Both the position numbers and the translations under genes were made by a program. Of a stretch of DNA of 64,000 bases, positions 9,173 to 17,979 are shown piece by piece (position 1 is the first letter of the stretch; the number at the start of each line of letters is the position of its first letter). Below the pieces are notes generated by a model. The model did no database searches and had not been told where the DNA came from. It saw only the letters and a program-made list of their open reading frames with translations. Source of the DNA: Dryocola sp031988645 (GTDB lineage Bacteria > Pseudomonadota > Gammaproteobacteria > Enterobacterales > Enterobacteriaceae); contig NZ_CP150452.1 in assembly GCF_051307045.1 (NCBI RefSeq), positions 3,410,001-3,474,000 of the forward strand, read 5' to 3'.

Positions 9173-9496
9173 ATGTTCACCTTTTTTAAAGATACCACCC
9201 TGGACGATCTCGGCGCTGGCGTGAGCCGCCGTATTCTGGCGCACGGCGGCCAGATGATGGCGGTGCAGGTTAATTTCGCAACCGGCGCCGTTGGCCCGAT
9301 GCATAATCACCCGCATGAGCAGCTAACCTACGTGCTGTCAGGCGAGTTTGAATTCACCATCGGCGAAGAGGTTCACAGGGTGAAGGCGGGCGATACGCTG
9401 TACAAAAAGCCGCACGTTATGCACGGCTGCGTATGTCTGGCTGCAGGCACGCTGCTGGACACCTTCACGCCCATCCGTGAGGATTTTCTGCAGTAA
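9173..9496 (+). CDS. kdgF: KdgF-like cupin (pectin/uronate degradation)
   Basis: 107-aa single-domain cupin. The start at 9173 is preferred to 9140 because AGGAAGGGG lies 7 bases upstream and the KdgR box overlaps the longer N-terminus. Cupin metal ligands are visible as HNHPHEQ (three His near residues 45-50) and the later His in KPHVMHG. In known KdgF, the enzyme speeds linearisation of 4,5-unsaturated uronates into 5-keto-4-deoxyuronate. The ending FTPIREDFL is typical of KdgF. The nearby kduD and KdgR-type site support the role. A related cupin of unknown substrate remains possible. Confidence 0.8.
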   Translation: MFTFFKDTTLDDLGAGVSRRILAHGGQMMAVQVNFATGAVGPMHNHPHEQLTYVLSGEFEFTIGEEVHRVKAGDTLYKKPHVMHGCVCLAAGTLLDTFTPIREDFLQ

Positions 9497-9546
9497 CAAA
9501 AACGGCGCCCAAAAGGAGCCGTTAACGCATCAGGCTTAAAGCAGCC

Positions 9547-10683
9547 TTAGATGATCTTTTCCATCTCGAGGCGGTTATCCATCGCCATACGGCTGCCCAT
9601 GGCATGACGCACCAGGACCGTTCCCGAAGCGACAATCAAGCCTACCAGGGCCGCAAGCACGATAATTAAGGATTTGCGCGGGCCGTCTTTTTTCACCGGC
9701 AAAGAAGGCTGCATCTGGTATTTGTACGGCGTGAAATCAACGTCGCCGACGTTGATGGCTTCCAGCTGGGCCAGCAAATGCTCGCGGTTTTGCATGGATG
9801 CATTCAGCTGTGCGACATCTTTAATCGACTGCTCAATCTTGAGCTTTTCCGTTAGCCCGTCGGCGCCCAGGGCGACGGAATAGTCAGGATCGTCCTTTAC
9901 CGCCTGGCCGTTGCTGTAGACGGGTTTTTTGATGCCGGCGGCGTTGGCCACCTGCAGCGAATAGCCCAGGCGCTGCACGTTAATATTATGCTCATTTTCC
10001 AGCATGGTGCGGTCGAGCTGCAGCTTGTCTTTCTCAAAGGCCACTTTCAGTTCCACCGCATTTTTCAAATCCTGCAGCACGTCCTTGTTCACCTCAGCGT
10101 TAATAAACTGGATATAATTTTCCAGCACCTGCTGAGCATCGCCTGCATCCGGAGCGGCGAAACTCAGGGTCCAGGAAGAATAAGGCGCGTTATCTGACTT
10201 TTTCGGATCGACGTTATTTTGCGCTTTGAACTTCTCCGAAACGGTAATAATGGCCCGATGCAGCTCGCTGCTGTCCACGTCCTGATTGTTCAACAGCGCC
10301 TGGACATAGGGCGATTTAGCAAGGAACTGCTCACGCAGGGCCTGAGAATCAAACTTTTTCAAAAACATATTATAGATAGTGCTCGCATCAACCTTTGCGC
10401 TCACGCCCAGCACCGTCATATTGATCATCGCCCGGCGCAGCTCAATCATCTGCTCGTTTTCAGGCGGGGTGATAATCGCCTGGCTGGTCCACTTTTGCGG
10501 CAGCAGGAAACTCGCGGCGATACCCGCCAGCACGAAAATAAAGGTAATGGCAATGATTTGCTTTCTGGCGGCGAACAACGTCGTGAATACGCTCAGTAAA
10601 TCTATTTCCTCACGCGGAGCGGGCAACAGCTGATAGGGAGAAGCATTTTCTAACTGACCAGGTTTTACTTCGATAGAAGACAT
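9547..10683 (-). CDS. fepE: O-antigen very-long-chain length regulator FepE (Wzz family)
   Basis: Polysaccharide co-polymerase that sets very long O-antigen chains; inner-membrane anchored with a large periplasmic domain. 378 aa from the ATG at 10683 (Salmonella FepE is about the same); an ORF extension to 10767 is foreign to the family. TM1 is near residues 40-62 (IIAITFIFVLAGIAASFLLP), a coiled periplasmic part follows, then TM2 near 340-360, preceded by the Pro-rich MQPSLPVKKDGPRKSL. Highly similar internal blocks include KKPVYSNGQAVKDDPD. Its usual address in E. coli/Salmonella is by the enterobactin genes, so this location is unusual. Confidence 0.9.
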   Translation of the reverse strand: MSSIEVKPGQLENASPYQLLPAPREEIDLLSVFTTLFAARKQIIAITFIFVLAGIAASFLLPQKWTSQAIITPPENEQMIELRRAMINMTVLGVSAKVDASTIYNMFLKKFDSQALREQFLAKSPYVQALLNNQDVDSSELHRAIITVSEKFKAQNNVDPKKSDNAPYSSWTLSFAAPDAGDAQQVLENYIQFINAEVNKDVLQDLKNAVELKVAFEKDKLQLDRTMLENEHNINVQRLGYSLQVANAAGIKKPVYSNGQAVKDDPDYSVALGADGLTEKLKIEQSIKDVAQLNASMQNREHLLAQLEAINVGDVDFTPYKYQMQPSLPVKKDGPRKSLIIVLAALVGLIVASGTVLVRHAMGSRMAMDNRLEMEKII

Positions 10684-10767
10684 AACGGACCGCTTAAAAG
10701 TTGGTGGAAAAATAACCTGCATTAAAGGCCTGACGCGCAAGACACCCGCGCGGCATTCGCAGAACAA

Positions 10768-11171
10768 GCAATGAGTGGTTGTTTTTTAAAGCGAGGATAT
10801 GCAGCACATCTTTTCCCTGTGAATATCACTATTGATGATAAGGCATTGTCATAACAGCACCTTTTACAACAAAACCACTACCGCCAGCGCGTTTACGTAT
10901 GCTTACGATTGGTTAAAAAGTGCCTGAGGTGAAGGACTATTATTCCTAAGACAAATCTCAAAAACAACTACCATCTCTTGCAGGTATCGGTTTGTCTTAT
11001 GTTTCGCCTGCCACGCGTTTCGAAAGCAACCTCTTATTCTGACTTAAATAATGACAACGACGCCGCCATGGCGTGCGGGTTACGCCGTTCAAAGAATGAT
11101 GCGGTTACAAATAGCAATAATATTGGTTAAAACCTTACCTTATGCATTGTGTGCGCCGGAAGAATTGCCAT
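10768..11171. other. Intergenic region upstream of fepE
   Basis: About 400 bp with no convincing gene. It holds the kduD terminator at its right edge, an ops-like element at 10875-10885, and AT-rich sequence likely to contain the fepE promoter on the minus strand. Confidence 0.6.
10875..10885 (-). promoter_or_regulatory. ops-like RfaH recruitment element upstream of fepE
   Basis: The minus strand reads GGCGGTAGTGG, matching the ops core GGCGGTAGYGT except for the last base. It lies about 190 nt upstream of the fepE start on the transcribed side, as expected for a JUMPstart-type leader of surface-polysaccharide genes. The remaining JUMPstart sequence is only partly recognisable. Confidence 0.45.
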
Positions 11172-11172
11172 A

Positions 11173-11201
11173 AAAAAGCCCCCTGCAGGCAGGAGGCTTT
11201 T
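11173..11201 (-). terminator. Rho-independent terminator of kduD
   Basis: Minus strand AAAAGCCTCCTGC...GCAGGGGGCTTTTTT, a strong stem with a T tract, beginning 16 bases after the kduD stop. Confidence 0.85.
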
Positions 11202-11216
11202 AGCGATCGGCGGGAA

Positions 11217-11978
11217 TCAGCGGGCCAGCCAGCCGCCGTCGACGGCGACGGTATAGCCGTTGATATAGTCGGACGCGCCGGAGGCCAGAAATACCACCGG
11301 CCCCATCAGGTCGCTCGGTAAACCCCAGCGCCCGGCCGGAATACGATCCAGAATTTCGCTGCTACGCCGTTCGTCGGCGCGCAGCTGCTGGGTATTGTTG
11401 GTCGCCATATAGCCCGGCGCGATAGCGTTCACGTTGATGCCGTGCTTTGCCCACTCGTTCGCCAGCAGACGGGTCACGCCCATAACGGCGCTTTTCGATG
11501 CGGTATAGGAAGGCACGCGAATGCCGCCCTGGAAGGAAAGCATGGAGGCGATGTTAACGATCTTGCCGCCGTTGCCCTGGGCGATAAAGTGTTTTGCCGC
11601 CGCCTGGGACATAAAGAACACGCTCTTAATGTTCAGGTTCATAACGTCGTCCCAGTTTTGCTCGCTGAAGTCGATTGCGTCTTCGCGACGAATCAGCCCG
11701 GCGTTGTTCACCAGAATATCGATATGGCCAAACTCGGCGACCGCGCGATCCAGCAGGGCGGGAATAGCGTCAATTTTACGCAGATCGGCGGTCAGGCTCA
11801 GAAAACGGCGGCCCAGCGCGGTTACGCGCTCGATGGTTTCGGCTGGTTCAACGATGTTGATGCCCACAATGTCACAGCCCGCCTGCGCAAGCCCCAGCGC
11901 CATGCCCTGACCCAGGCCAGTATCACATCCCGTCACCACCGCGACTTTACCCTGCAGGGAGAATGAATCCAGAATCAT
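11217..11978 (-). CDS. kduD: 2-dehydro-3-deoxy-D-gluconate 5-dehydrogenase KduD
   Basis: NAD-dependent short-chain dehydrogenase that interconverts 2,5-diketo-3-deoxygluconate and 2-keto-3-deoxygluconate in pectin/hexuronate breakdown. 253 aa from the ATG at 11978 (AAGGAAA upstream), the E. coli length. Motifs: cofactor-binding TGCDTGLGQG, NNAG, the catalytic Ser-Tyr-Lys in IASMLSFQG...YTASK, and the conserved end YTVAVDGGWLAR. Two KdgR-like boxes lie 130-175 bp upstream. The usual partner kduI is not adjacent. Confidence 0.96.
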   Translation of the reverse strand: MILDSFSLQGKVAVVTGCDTGLGQGMALGLAQAGCDIVGINIVEPAETIERVTALGRRFLSLTADLRKIDAIPALLDRAVAEFGHIDILVNNAGLIRREDAIDFSEQNWDDVMNLNIKSVFFMSQAAAKHFIAQGNGGKIVNIASMLSFQGGIRVPSYTASKSAVMGVTRLLANEWAKHGINVNAIAPGYMATNNTQQLRADERRSSEILDRIPAGRWGLPSDLMGPVVFLASGASDYINGYTVAVDGGWLAR

Positions 11979-12110
11979 GTAGGTTTCCTTTATTCGAGCC
12001 CGCGTCTGGCAGGCATTGCTGGCGAAAGCGTTCACGCAACGGGGATATGGCCTCACTAAAACCTTACCTAACAGCGTTGCGTAAACCTTGATGAAGCCAT
12101 ACTAATCCTG

Positions 12111-12127
12111 TTGAAACTGCATTTCAA
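12111..12127 (-). promoter_or_regulatory. KdgR-like box upstream of kduD (proximal)
   Basis: TTGAAACTGCATTTCAA has the GAAA-N5-TTTC core of KdgR operators with palindromic flanks. It lies 133 bp upstream of the kduD start. Confidence 0.55.
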
Positions 12128-12131
12128 ATAT

Positions 12132-12152
12132 AAATAAAACGATGTTTCATTT
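12132..12152 (-). promoter_or_regulatory. KdgR-like box upstream of kduD (distal)
   Basis: Plus-strand AAATAAAACGATGTTTCATT(T) matches the KdgR consensus AAATGAAACANTGTTTCATT with two mismatches in the left arm. It adjoins the proximal box, giving a tandem operator. Confidence 0.55.
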
Positions 12153-12288
12153 TTATAAAAATATTCACTGGTTTTGATAATGGGATCACGCTTAACCTTG
12201 GTTAACGGGCGGAAGAGAACGGCTCAGGGAAGGGATACGGGCGTCAAAGCAGGCCGTAAGGAATTTGCTTTTCTTTGGGGAAGGCAAA

Positions 12289-12319
12289 TAAAAAAGCACC
12301 TTCTAAAACAGAAAGCGCT
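12289..12319 (-). terminator. Rho-independent terminator of yqeF
   Basis: Minus strand AGCGCTTTCT-GTTTT-AGAAGGTGCT followed by TTTTT; ten-pair stem with two G-T wobbles, 23 bases past the yqeF stop. Confidence 0.75.
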
Positions 12320-12341
12320 TCAAAAAAGAAGAGGTGATGAC

Positions 12342-13523
12342 TCAGTCGCGCTCAATGGCCAGCGCCACGCCCTGCCCGCCGCCTATGCACAGCGTCGCCA
12401 GCCCCTTTTTGGCATCGCGCTTTACCATTTCATGCACCAGCGAAACCAAAATGCGGCAGCCGGAGGCGCCAATGGGATGACCAAGGGCTATCGCTCCGCC
12501 GTTGACGTTCACCTTGCGCTCGTCCCATTCCAGCATTTTGCCCACCGAAAGCGCCTGCGCCGCGAAGGCTTCGTTCGCCTCAATCAGATCCAGCTCTTCC
12601 AGCGACCAGCCAGCCCGCTCAAGGCAGCGCCGCGTTGCGGTGACCGGCGCGATGCCCATCAGGGCGGGATCGACGCCGACGCTGGCGAAAGCGCGAATGC
12701 GCGCCAGCACCGGAAGGTTCAGCTCTTCGGCCTTCGCCGCGCTCATCATCAGCACCGCTGCGGCGCCATCGTTAATCGAGGAAGCGTTGCCGGCGGTGAC
12801 GCTGCCGTCAGCGTCAAAGGCCGGGATAAGGCGCGCCAGGGCTTCGGCGCTGGCGTCGGTACGCGGCTGCTCATCGGTGTCGACAAACAGGGTGCCGCCT
12901 GAACGCATCTCCACGGCAACCGGAACAATCTCGTCTTTGAAACGGCCCGCATCAATGGCCGCTCGCGCTTTTTGCTGCGAAGCGAGCGCGAAGGCATCCT
13001 GGCTTTCGCGGCTGATGCCGTACTCCCTGGCAAGGTTTTCTGCCGTCACGCCCATATGGTAGTCGTTAAACGCGTCCCACAGGCCGTCGTGCACCAGGCT
13101 GTCGATAAGCTGGCTGTTGCCAAGCCCCGCGCCGGTTCGGCTGTTTGCCAGAACATGCGGAGCGCGGCTCATATTCTCCTGGCCGCCGGCGATCACCACG
13201 TCCGCTTCGCCGCACTGAATGGCCTGGGTGGCAAGATGCAGCGCTTTCAGCCCCGAGCCGCAGACGTCGTTGATGGTAATAGCCGAAACGGACCAGGGCA
13301 GGCCGCTGTTGAGCGCCGTCTGGCGCGCGGGATTTTGCCCGGCTCCGGCGGTGAGCACCTGCCCCAGGATCACTTCATCGATCTCCTGCTCGCTCACGCC
13401 GCTGCGCTCAAGCAGGGCTTTGACTACCGCGCTGCCCAGCTCCGCCGCGCTGCGCGGGGAAAGCGCCCCCTGGAAGCAGCCAATCGGGGTTCGGGCCGCC
13501 CCAACAATCACCACATCTTTCAT
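12342..13523 (-). CDS. yqeF: Acetyl-CoA C-acetyltransferase YqeF (thiolase)
   Basis: Biosynthetic-type thiolase condensing two acetyl-CoA to acetoacetyl-CoA, or the reverse. 393 aa, full family length. The acyl-accepting cysteine is in NDVCGSGLKAL near residue 88; the C-terminal catalytic His and Cys are in GGAIALGHPIGASG and TLCIGGGQG. The N-terminus VVIVGAARTPIG is typical. It is the last gene of the E. coli-like backbone block; the motility genes begin beyond its promoter. Confidence 0.95.
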   Translation of the reverse strand: MKDVVIVGAARTPIGCFQGALSPRSAAELGSAVVKALLERSGVSEQEIDEVILGQVLTAGAGQNPARQTALNSGLPWSVSAITINDVCGSGLKALHLATQAIQCGEADVVIAGGQENMSRAPHVLANSRTGAGLGNSQLIDSLVHDGLWDAFNDYHMGVTAENLAREYGISRESQDAFALASQQKARAAIDAGRFKDEIVPVAVEMRSGGTLFVDTDEQPRTDASAEALARLIPAFDADGSVTAGNASSINDGAAAVLMMSAAKAEELNLPVLARIRAFASVGVDPALMGIAPVTATRRCLERAGWSLEELDLIEANEAFAAQALSVGKMLEWDERKVNVNGGAIALGHPIGASGCRILVSLVHEMVKRDAKKGLATLCIGGGQGVALAIERD

Positions 13524-13887
13524 CGAATACTCCGCAACGCGTTCGCCTGACCTTAAGTGCGCATATCATGAGTTAAGATTAATTAATTGTTAATTTCGAT
13601 TTTCGCAGATTCTTATATTCAAACAGCCGGTAATTTAATAAATAAATAAGCAATTCATTGAGATAAATAGTTACCAACGTCGTTGCGCTTACGAATATTT
13701 CTTCGCAACCAGTGAACTTCGTCACGATTTAATAACAACTCATATCAACGCGGTGAAATGGCGCGGGGGCCCTGCGGCAAAAGGAGAAAATAAAAAAGAA
13801 GTGCAGATGCGAATGTTTAGCAGACGGCAAACAGCCATTCCGTTAGGAATGGCTGCTGATGGATAAGCCTGTGAAAACCGACTTACG
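13524..13887. other. Junction between backbone and motility block
   Basis: About 360 bp without a gene. It carries the yqeF promoter region, AT-rich sequence, and the chemoreceptor terminator at 13832-13855. No tRNA, integrase or direct repeat is visible at this boundary. Confidence 0.6.
13832..13855 (-). terminator. Terminator hairpin after the chemoreceptor gene
   Basis: CAGCCATTCC-GTTA-GGAATGGCTG, a perfect 10-bp stem with a 4-base loop about 32 bases after the stop. The following T tract on the minus strand is only three bases, so strength is uncertain. Confidence 0.6.
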
Positions 13888-15538
13888 TCAGAATTCAGTC
13901 CAGTTATCGTCACTTTTAACGGGACGTTTTACAGGCTCTTGTTTTTCCTGACGGGGCGCTATGACCTTCTTTCGCGGGGCGATTTCCTCAACGCTTTTTT
14001 GCATTTCGGCGGGGCTTAGCTGGAACAGGGATACGGTTTTTACCAGCTCGCGGCTGTGTTCGTTCACCGCATGGGAGATCTGCGACGACTCTTGTACCAG
14101 AGTGGCGTTTTGCTGGGTCGCCAGATCCATTTCGTTAACGGCGGTAGCAATTTGCCCGACGCCGGTGCTTTGCTCTTCGGATGCCTGGGTAATCTCCTGC
14201 ATGATATCGCTGACGCAGGTAACAGAGGTCACGATATCCTCCATCGTTTTCCCGGCGTTTCCGATAAGTTTAGAGCCGTCTTCGACGTTTTTAACCGACT
14301 GATTAATGAGCTGGTTGATTTCTTTCGCCGCGTCCGCGCTGCGTTTAGCAAGGTTACGCACTTCGGTTGCCACCACGGAAAAACCTCGCCCCTGCTCTCC
14401 GGCGCGTGCGGCTTCCACCGCCGCATTCAACGCCAGGATATTGGTCTGGTTCGCGATCCCGTCGATCACGCTGTTGATCTCGGCGATTTTCATCGCGCTA
14501 AGGGAAATTTTCTCCATGGTGTCGACAACGTCGTTCATCACGGCGGAACCATTATTTGCGGTAATGCGCGCCTGATGGGCCAGCTCATTCGCCTGGCGGG
14601 CGTTTTCTGCATTGCTGGCGACGGTAGTTTTAATCTCCTCCATGCTTGCGGCGGTCTGCTGCAGCGCGCTGGCCTGTTGCTCGGTGCGGGACGCCAGGTT
14701 TTCGTTGCCGCGATCGATTTCCGAGGCGTTGGTGCCGATAAGCTCTGAGGTGCTGCGTACCGAAGTAATCATGTTTCGCAGCGAGGCGCTCATGTTCTGC
14801 AGCGATTCCAGCATGATGCCGATTTCGTTGCGCGCGCCCGTTTCAAATTTATGGTAAAGCTCGCCGGCGCCGATTTTCTCAAGGATCGAGGAGGCGGCAG
14901 CAAGGCGCTCAAAGACGCTTTTTTTAATAATCAGCCATGAGAAGAATGAGATCAGCGTCGCCACCAGCAGCATGACGCCAATAACCATCAGCGTTTTTTC
15001 GCGGCTGCTTTCAAAGTCAGCCAGTATCTGGCTGCCCATTTTTTTACTGTAGGCGTTGTATTCGCTAATCGCTGCATCAAGGGCGACCTCTTTGGGCCCG
15101 TTGTCAAAACCATGGTTGTCATAGGCCTCAAGCTTTTTAGCGTTTGCCGCATAGCTTTCCATTAATGCATTCGCTTTTTGAATGATGTTATCACTAAGCT
15201 TCGCGCGTTCCGGATCGGGATCGGTGGTATCTAAAAAACTGGCCGCGGCGCTTTTAGCCTGCGCAAGCTCGTTTTGAATGGCGCGGGCCCTTGTTGGCTA
15301 ACGTTTCCTGGCTTGCGGTTTCATCGTTATAAACATAGTTAATATCGCCCCGCGCCTGGGTGAGATGCGCGGCCATATCGCGCAGGTCTCTTATTTTATC
15401 CATAGTATTTTGCATTTTTTTAACAGATTCACCCGTATCGTACATTGATTTAAACGAATACGAGCTAATGATAACAATGCCCAGGCACAGGATCGTTAAT
15501 ATACCTTTAATCAGGGTTGATATTTTCAATGTCTTCAT
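13888..15538 (-). CDS. Methyl-accepting chemotaxis protein (frameshift at GGCC)
   Basis: Transmembrane chemoreceptor. TM1 is at residues 5-29, then a short helical periplasmic sensor of the four-helix-bundle kind, TM2 (MVIGVMLLVATLISFFSWLI), HAMP, and a cytoplasmic signalling coiled coil with the hairpin-tip sequence NQTNILALNAAVEAARAGEQ. It ends in the pentapeptide NWTEF, fitting the xWxxF tether for CheR/CheB. As written it is split by one extra base in GGGCCC at 15285-15290; deletion gives one 549-aa protein. A sigma-28 promoter at 15608-15633 puts it in the flagellar regulon. It is the only receptor in the window; the ligand is unknown. Confidence 0.93.
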
Positions 15539-15607
15539 GTTTCCCTCTAAAATAACCCTTCCCCGCAGATCGGCAAGCTTATATACCAGGACAGACTGCG
15601 CCTGATA

Positions 15608-15633
15608 TTGTCGGCAGGAATTAAAACACTTTA
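15608..15633 (-). promoter_or_regulatory. Sigma-28 (FliA) promoter of the chemoreceptor gene
   Basis: Minus strand TAAAGTGT, 10 bases, GCCGACAA, against the FliA consensus TAAAGTTT-N11-GCCGATAA: 7 of 8 and 7 of 8 matches, spacer one base short. It lies about 70 bp upstream of the start codon. Confidence 0.75.
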
Positions 15634-15740
15634 ATTATTAGCGCTAAAAATCAACGCCGGGAATTATACGCTGAGGGCTTAAAATGCAATTGGCCAAATA
15701 GCCAAAAATAATGATTACAGAAGTAAAAAAGGTCTTAAAC

Positions 15741-16526
15741 TCAGCCCGCGGAAAATAAAATAATCATTTCCGACAGGTGGTTAAATATCTCGGTCATCAC
15801 GTTCTCAAAGAAAGGCGCCAGCGCGCGCATCGACAGCGCCAGCGCGCCCATGCCTACCGTCAGGGTAAGCGGGAAACCGATAACGAAAATAGAAAGCTGC
15901 GGCGTTAAGCGATTGAGCAAACCAAGGGTAAAGTTGATGGCCAGCAGCAGGGTGATGATGGGTAAACCAAGCAGCAGCCCATAGCGAAATATCAATCCTC
16001 CAGCCTGCACCAGATAATAAAATCCTTCCGTATGCAGCGAAGCGGCGTCGACGGGCAGCACTTCAAAGCTTTGGTTAAGGATGGTCAGCATCCATAAATG
16101 GCCGTCAAAGGTGAGAAAAAGCAGCGTCGCCAGCAGGTTTAATATCCTTGAGACGATCGGCATGTTCTGCCCGCCGGAAGGGTCGAAGAAGGTGGCAAAG
16201 GAGAGGCCCATCTGCAGGCCTATGATTTCCCCGGCGGTGCGCACCGCCACAAAAATAAGCTGTATCGTCAACCCCATGGCGGCGCCAATGATTAACTGCT
16301 GCGCCGCCACGCCCACGCCCTGCCAGGAGAAAACGATGATATGGCTGTCCGGCAAATTCTGGCCGATTAAAAAAGAGATGGCGACAGCCAGGCCTACCTT
16401 GGCCTTTTTGTTAAACTCTTTGCCGCTAAAAATGGGCGCCGTGCTGAATAAAGCCAGCACCCGCAGCGCCGGCCAAAACAGATGGTTGATTTGGAAATAA
16501 AGGCTTTCAACGGACAGGGTATACAT
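15741..16526 (-). CDS. fliR: Flagellar export-gate protein FliR
   Basis: Membrane subunit of the flagellar type III export gate with FliP and FliQ. 261 aa with six predicted hydrophobic spans; family blocks RVLALFSTAPIFSGKEFNKK and DPSGGQNMPIVSRILN are present. The gene follows fliQ by 2 bases and is the last of the fliFGHIJKLMNOPQR run. Confidence 0.96.
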   Translation of the reverse strand: MYTLSVESLYFQINHLFWPALRVLALFSTAPIFSGKEFNKKAKVGLAVAISFLIGQNLPDSHIIVFSWQGVGVAAQQLIIGAAMGLTIQLIFVAVRTAGEIIGLQMGLSFATFFDPSGGQNMPIVSRILNLLATLLFLTFDGHLWMLTILNQSFEVLPVDAASLHTEGFYYLVQAGGLIFRYGLLLGLPIITLLLAINFTLGLLNRLTPQLSIFVIGFPLTLTVGMGALALSMRALAPFFENVMTEIFNHLSEMIILFSAG

Positions 16527-16528
16527 AG

Positions 16529-16798
16529 CTATCCGATGATATAAGGCAGGTTGCTAAACAGCGTGCGCATATAGTCGAGAAAAATACTCAGCATCCACGG
16601 GCCAAGAACAACCATCACCAGAACGATGACCAGTATTTTTGGAATAAATGACAGCGTCATTTCGTTTATCTGCGTGGATGCCTGGAGAATACTGATAATA
16701 AGGCCGGTAAAGAGCGCGGCCATCAGCATGGGAGCGGCAACCATCAGGCCAACCTTGATCGCCTGAAATCCCAACGCCATAACGCTTTCTGGTGTCAT
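16529..16798 (-). CDS. fliQ: Flagellar export-gate protein FliQ
   Basis: 89-aa two-span membrane protein of the export gate; ends of the family pattern are visible as TPESVMALGFQAIKVGLMVA and QINEMTLSFIPKI. Tightly placed between fliP and fliR in the conserved order. Confidence 0.96.
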   Translation of the reverse strand: MTPESVMALGFQAIKVGLMVAAPMLMAALFTGLIISILQASTQINEMTLSFIPKILVIVLVMVVLGPWMLSIFLDYMRTLFSNLPYIIG

Positions 16799-16810
16799 TT
16801 TCTGTTCTGC

Positions 16811-17572
16811 TCAGCTTAAGAAGCTTTGGGCAAGCGAGCCCATTAATAATTGCCAGCCGTCAACCAGTACGAAAAGCATCAGCTTGAAGGGTAGCGAAAT
16901 GGTGGCCGGCGGCAGCATCATCATCCCCAGCGCCATTAATACGCTTGCCACCACGAGGTCGATAATCAGAAACGGAATAAATACCGTAAAGCCAATCTGG
17001 AAGCCGGTTTTTATCTCGCTGGTCACGAAGGCGGGCAGCAGGATGCTCATCGGCACGTCATCGGGGCTTGCGAAGTTGTCGACCTTCGCCAGACGCGTGT
17101 ACAGCGCCAGATCCGTTTCCCGGGTTTGTTGCAGCATAAAGGTGCGCATCGGCCCGGCGGCCCTTTCCAGCGCGGTCTCCATACTGATTTTGTCTTCCGT
17201 TAGCGGCTGCCAGGCGACCTGATGAATTTGGTTAAAGACCGGCGACATGACGTAGAACGTAAGAAAAAGAGCCAGCCCCAGCAGCACCTGGTTAGGCGGC
17301 GACGAAGGCGTGCCGAGCGCATTACGCAGCAGGCCAAGCACGATGATAATGCGGGTGAAACCGGTCATCATCAGCAAAACGGCGGGTAAAAACGTCAGCG
17401 AGGTGAGCAGCACCAGCGTCTGAACGGGCAACGACCAGTTCTCACCGTTGCCGGAATGGGCGAGCAGTAAATCGCTGTTAGCGGCCCACGCGTGCTGTGC
17501 GGGAATAAAAATACCCATGCCAAGCAGCGCAAGGAGAAATAAAGGCAGCCGGCGGCGTCGTGAATTGCTCAT
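16811..17572 (-). CDS. fliP: Flagellar export-gate protein FliP
   Basis: Core pore subunit of the export gate. 253 aa with a cleavable signal peptide (ending about AQHAWA at residue 30) and four later spans. Family blocks: MMTGFTRIIIVLGLLRNALG, SPPNQVLLGLALFLTFYVMS and FKLMLFVLVDGWQLL. The start overlaps the fliO stop in ATGA, indicating translational coupling. Confidence 0.97.
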   Translation of the reverse strand: MSNSRRRRLPLFLLALLGMGIFIPAQHAWAANSDLLLAHSGNGENWSLPVQTLVLLTSLTFLPAVLLMMTGFTRIIIVLGLLRNALGTPSSPPNQVLLGLALFLTFYVMSPVFNQIHQVAWQPLTEDKISMETALERAAGPMRTFMLQQTRETDLALYTRLAKVDNFASPDDVPMSILLPAFVTSEIKTGFQIGFTVFIPFLIIDLVVASVLMALGMMMLPPATISLPFKLMLFVLVDGWQLLMGSLAQSFLS

Positions 17573-17979
17573 AACCCTGACCCCGGCTTGCGTTTTTTCA
17601 ACATATTGAGCATGACGGACTGAAAGTCAGCGGCCATCGGCGATTGCGCAACGTCTTCGGCGCCGCTTTGCTTCTCAAGGTCAGCAAGGCAGGTAATATT
17701 TGTCGGCGTCACTCCCAGCAGCAACCATTTCTCCCCTACCTCAACGATAACCACGCGCTCCCGCGGGCCCATTGAGTGGCTGGATTTGATGGTCAACAGC
17801 GCGGAGGCTTTCTGCCCCTGCGGCCTGAAGCCCGCGCGGCGGGCAACCCAGGCGATAACGGCAATCAGCAGCAATACCAGCACCAGCGCGCCCCCGACAT
17901 TAAATAACGCTGAGCCGGGCGTTGCGGAGTCAAGGGTTGGGTGCGAAGGATGGACGATAGTTTTGGTCTGGGAATTCAT
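17569..17979 (-). CDS. fliO: Flagellar assembly protein FliO
   Basis: Small bitopic membrane protein that helps FliP ring assembly. 136 aa with a single span (ALVLVLLLIAVIAWVARRAG) near residues 31-50, then a cytoplasmic domain with SHSMGPRERVVIVEVGEKWL, the most conserved part of the family. It couples to fliN through TAATG. Confidence 0.95.
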   Translation of the reverse strand: MNSQTKTIVHPSHPTLDSATPGSALFNVGGALVLVLLLIAVIAWVARRAGFRPQGQKASALLTIKSSHSMGPRERVVIVEVGEKWLLLGVTPTNITCLADLEKQSGAEDVAQSPMAADFQSVMLNMLKKRKPGSGL

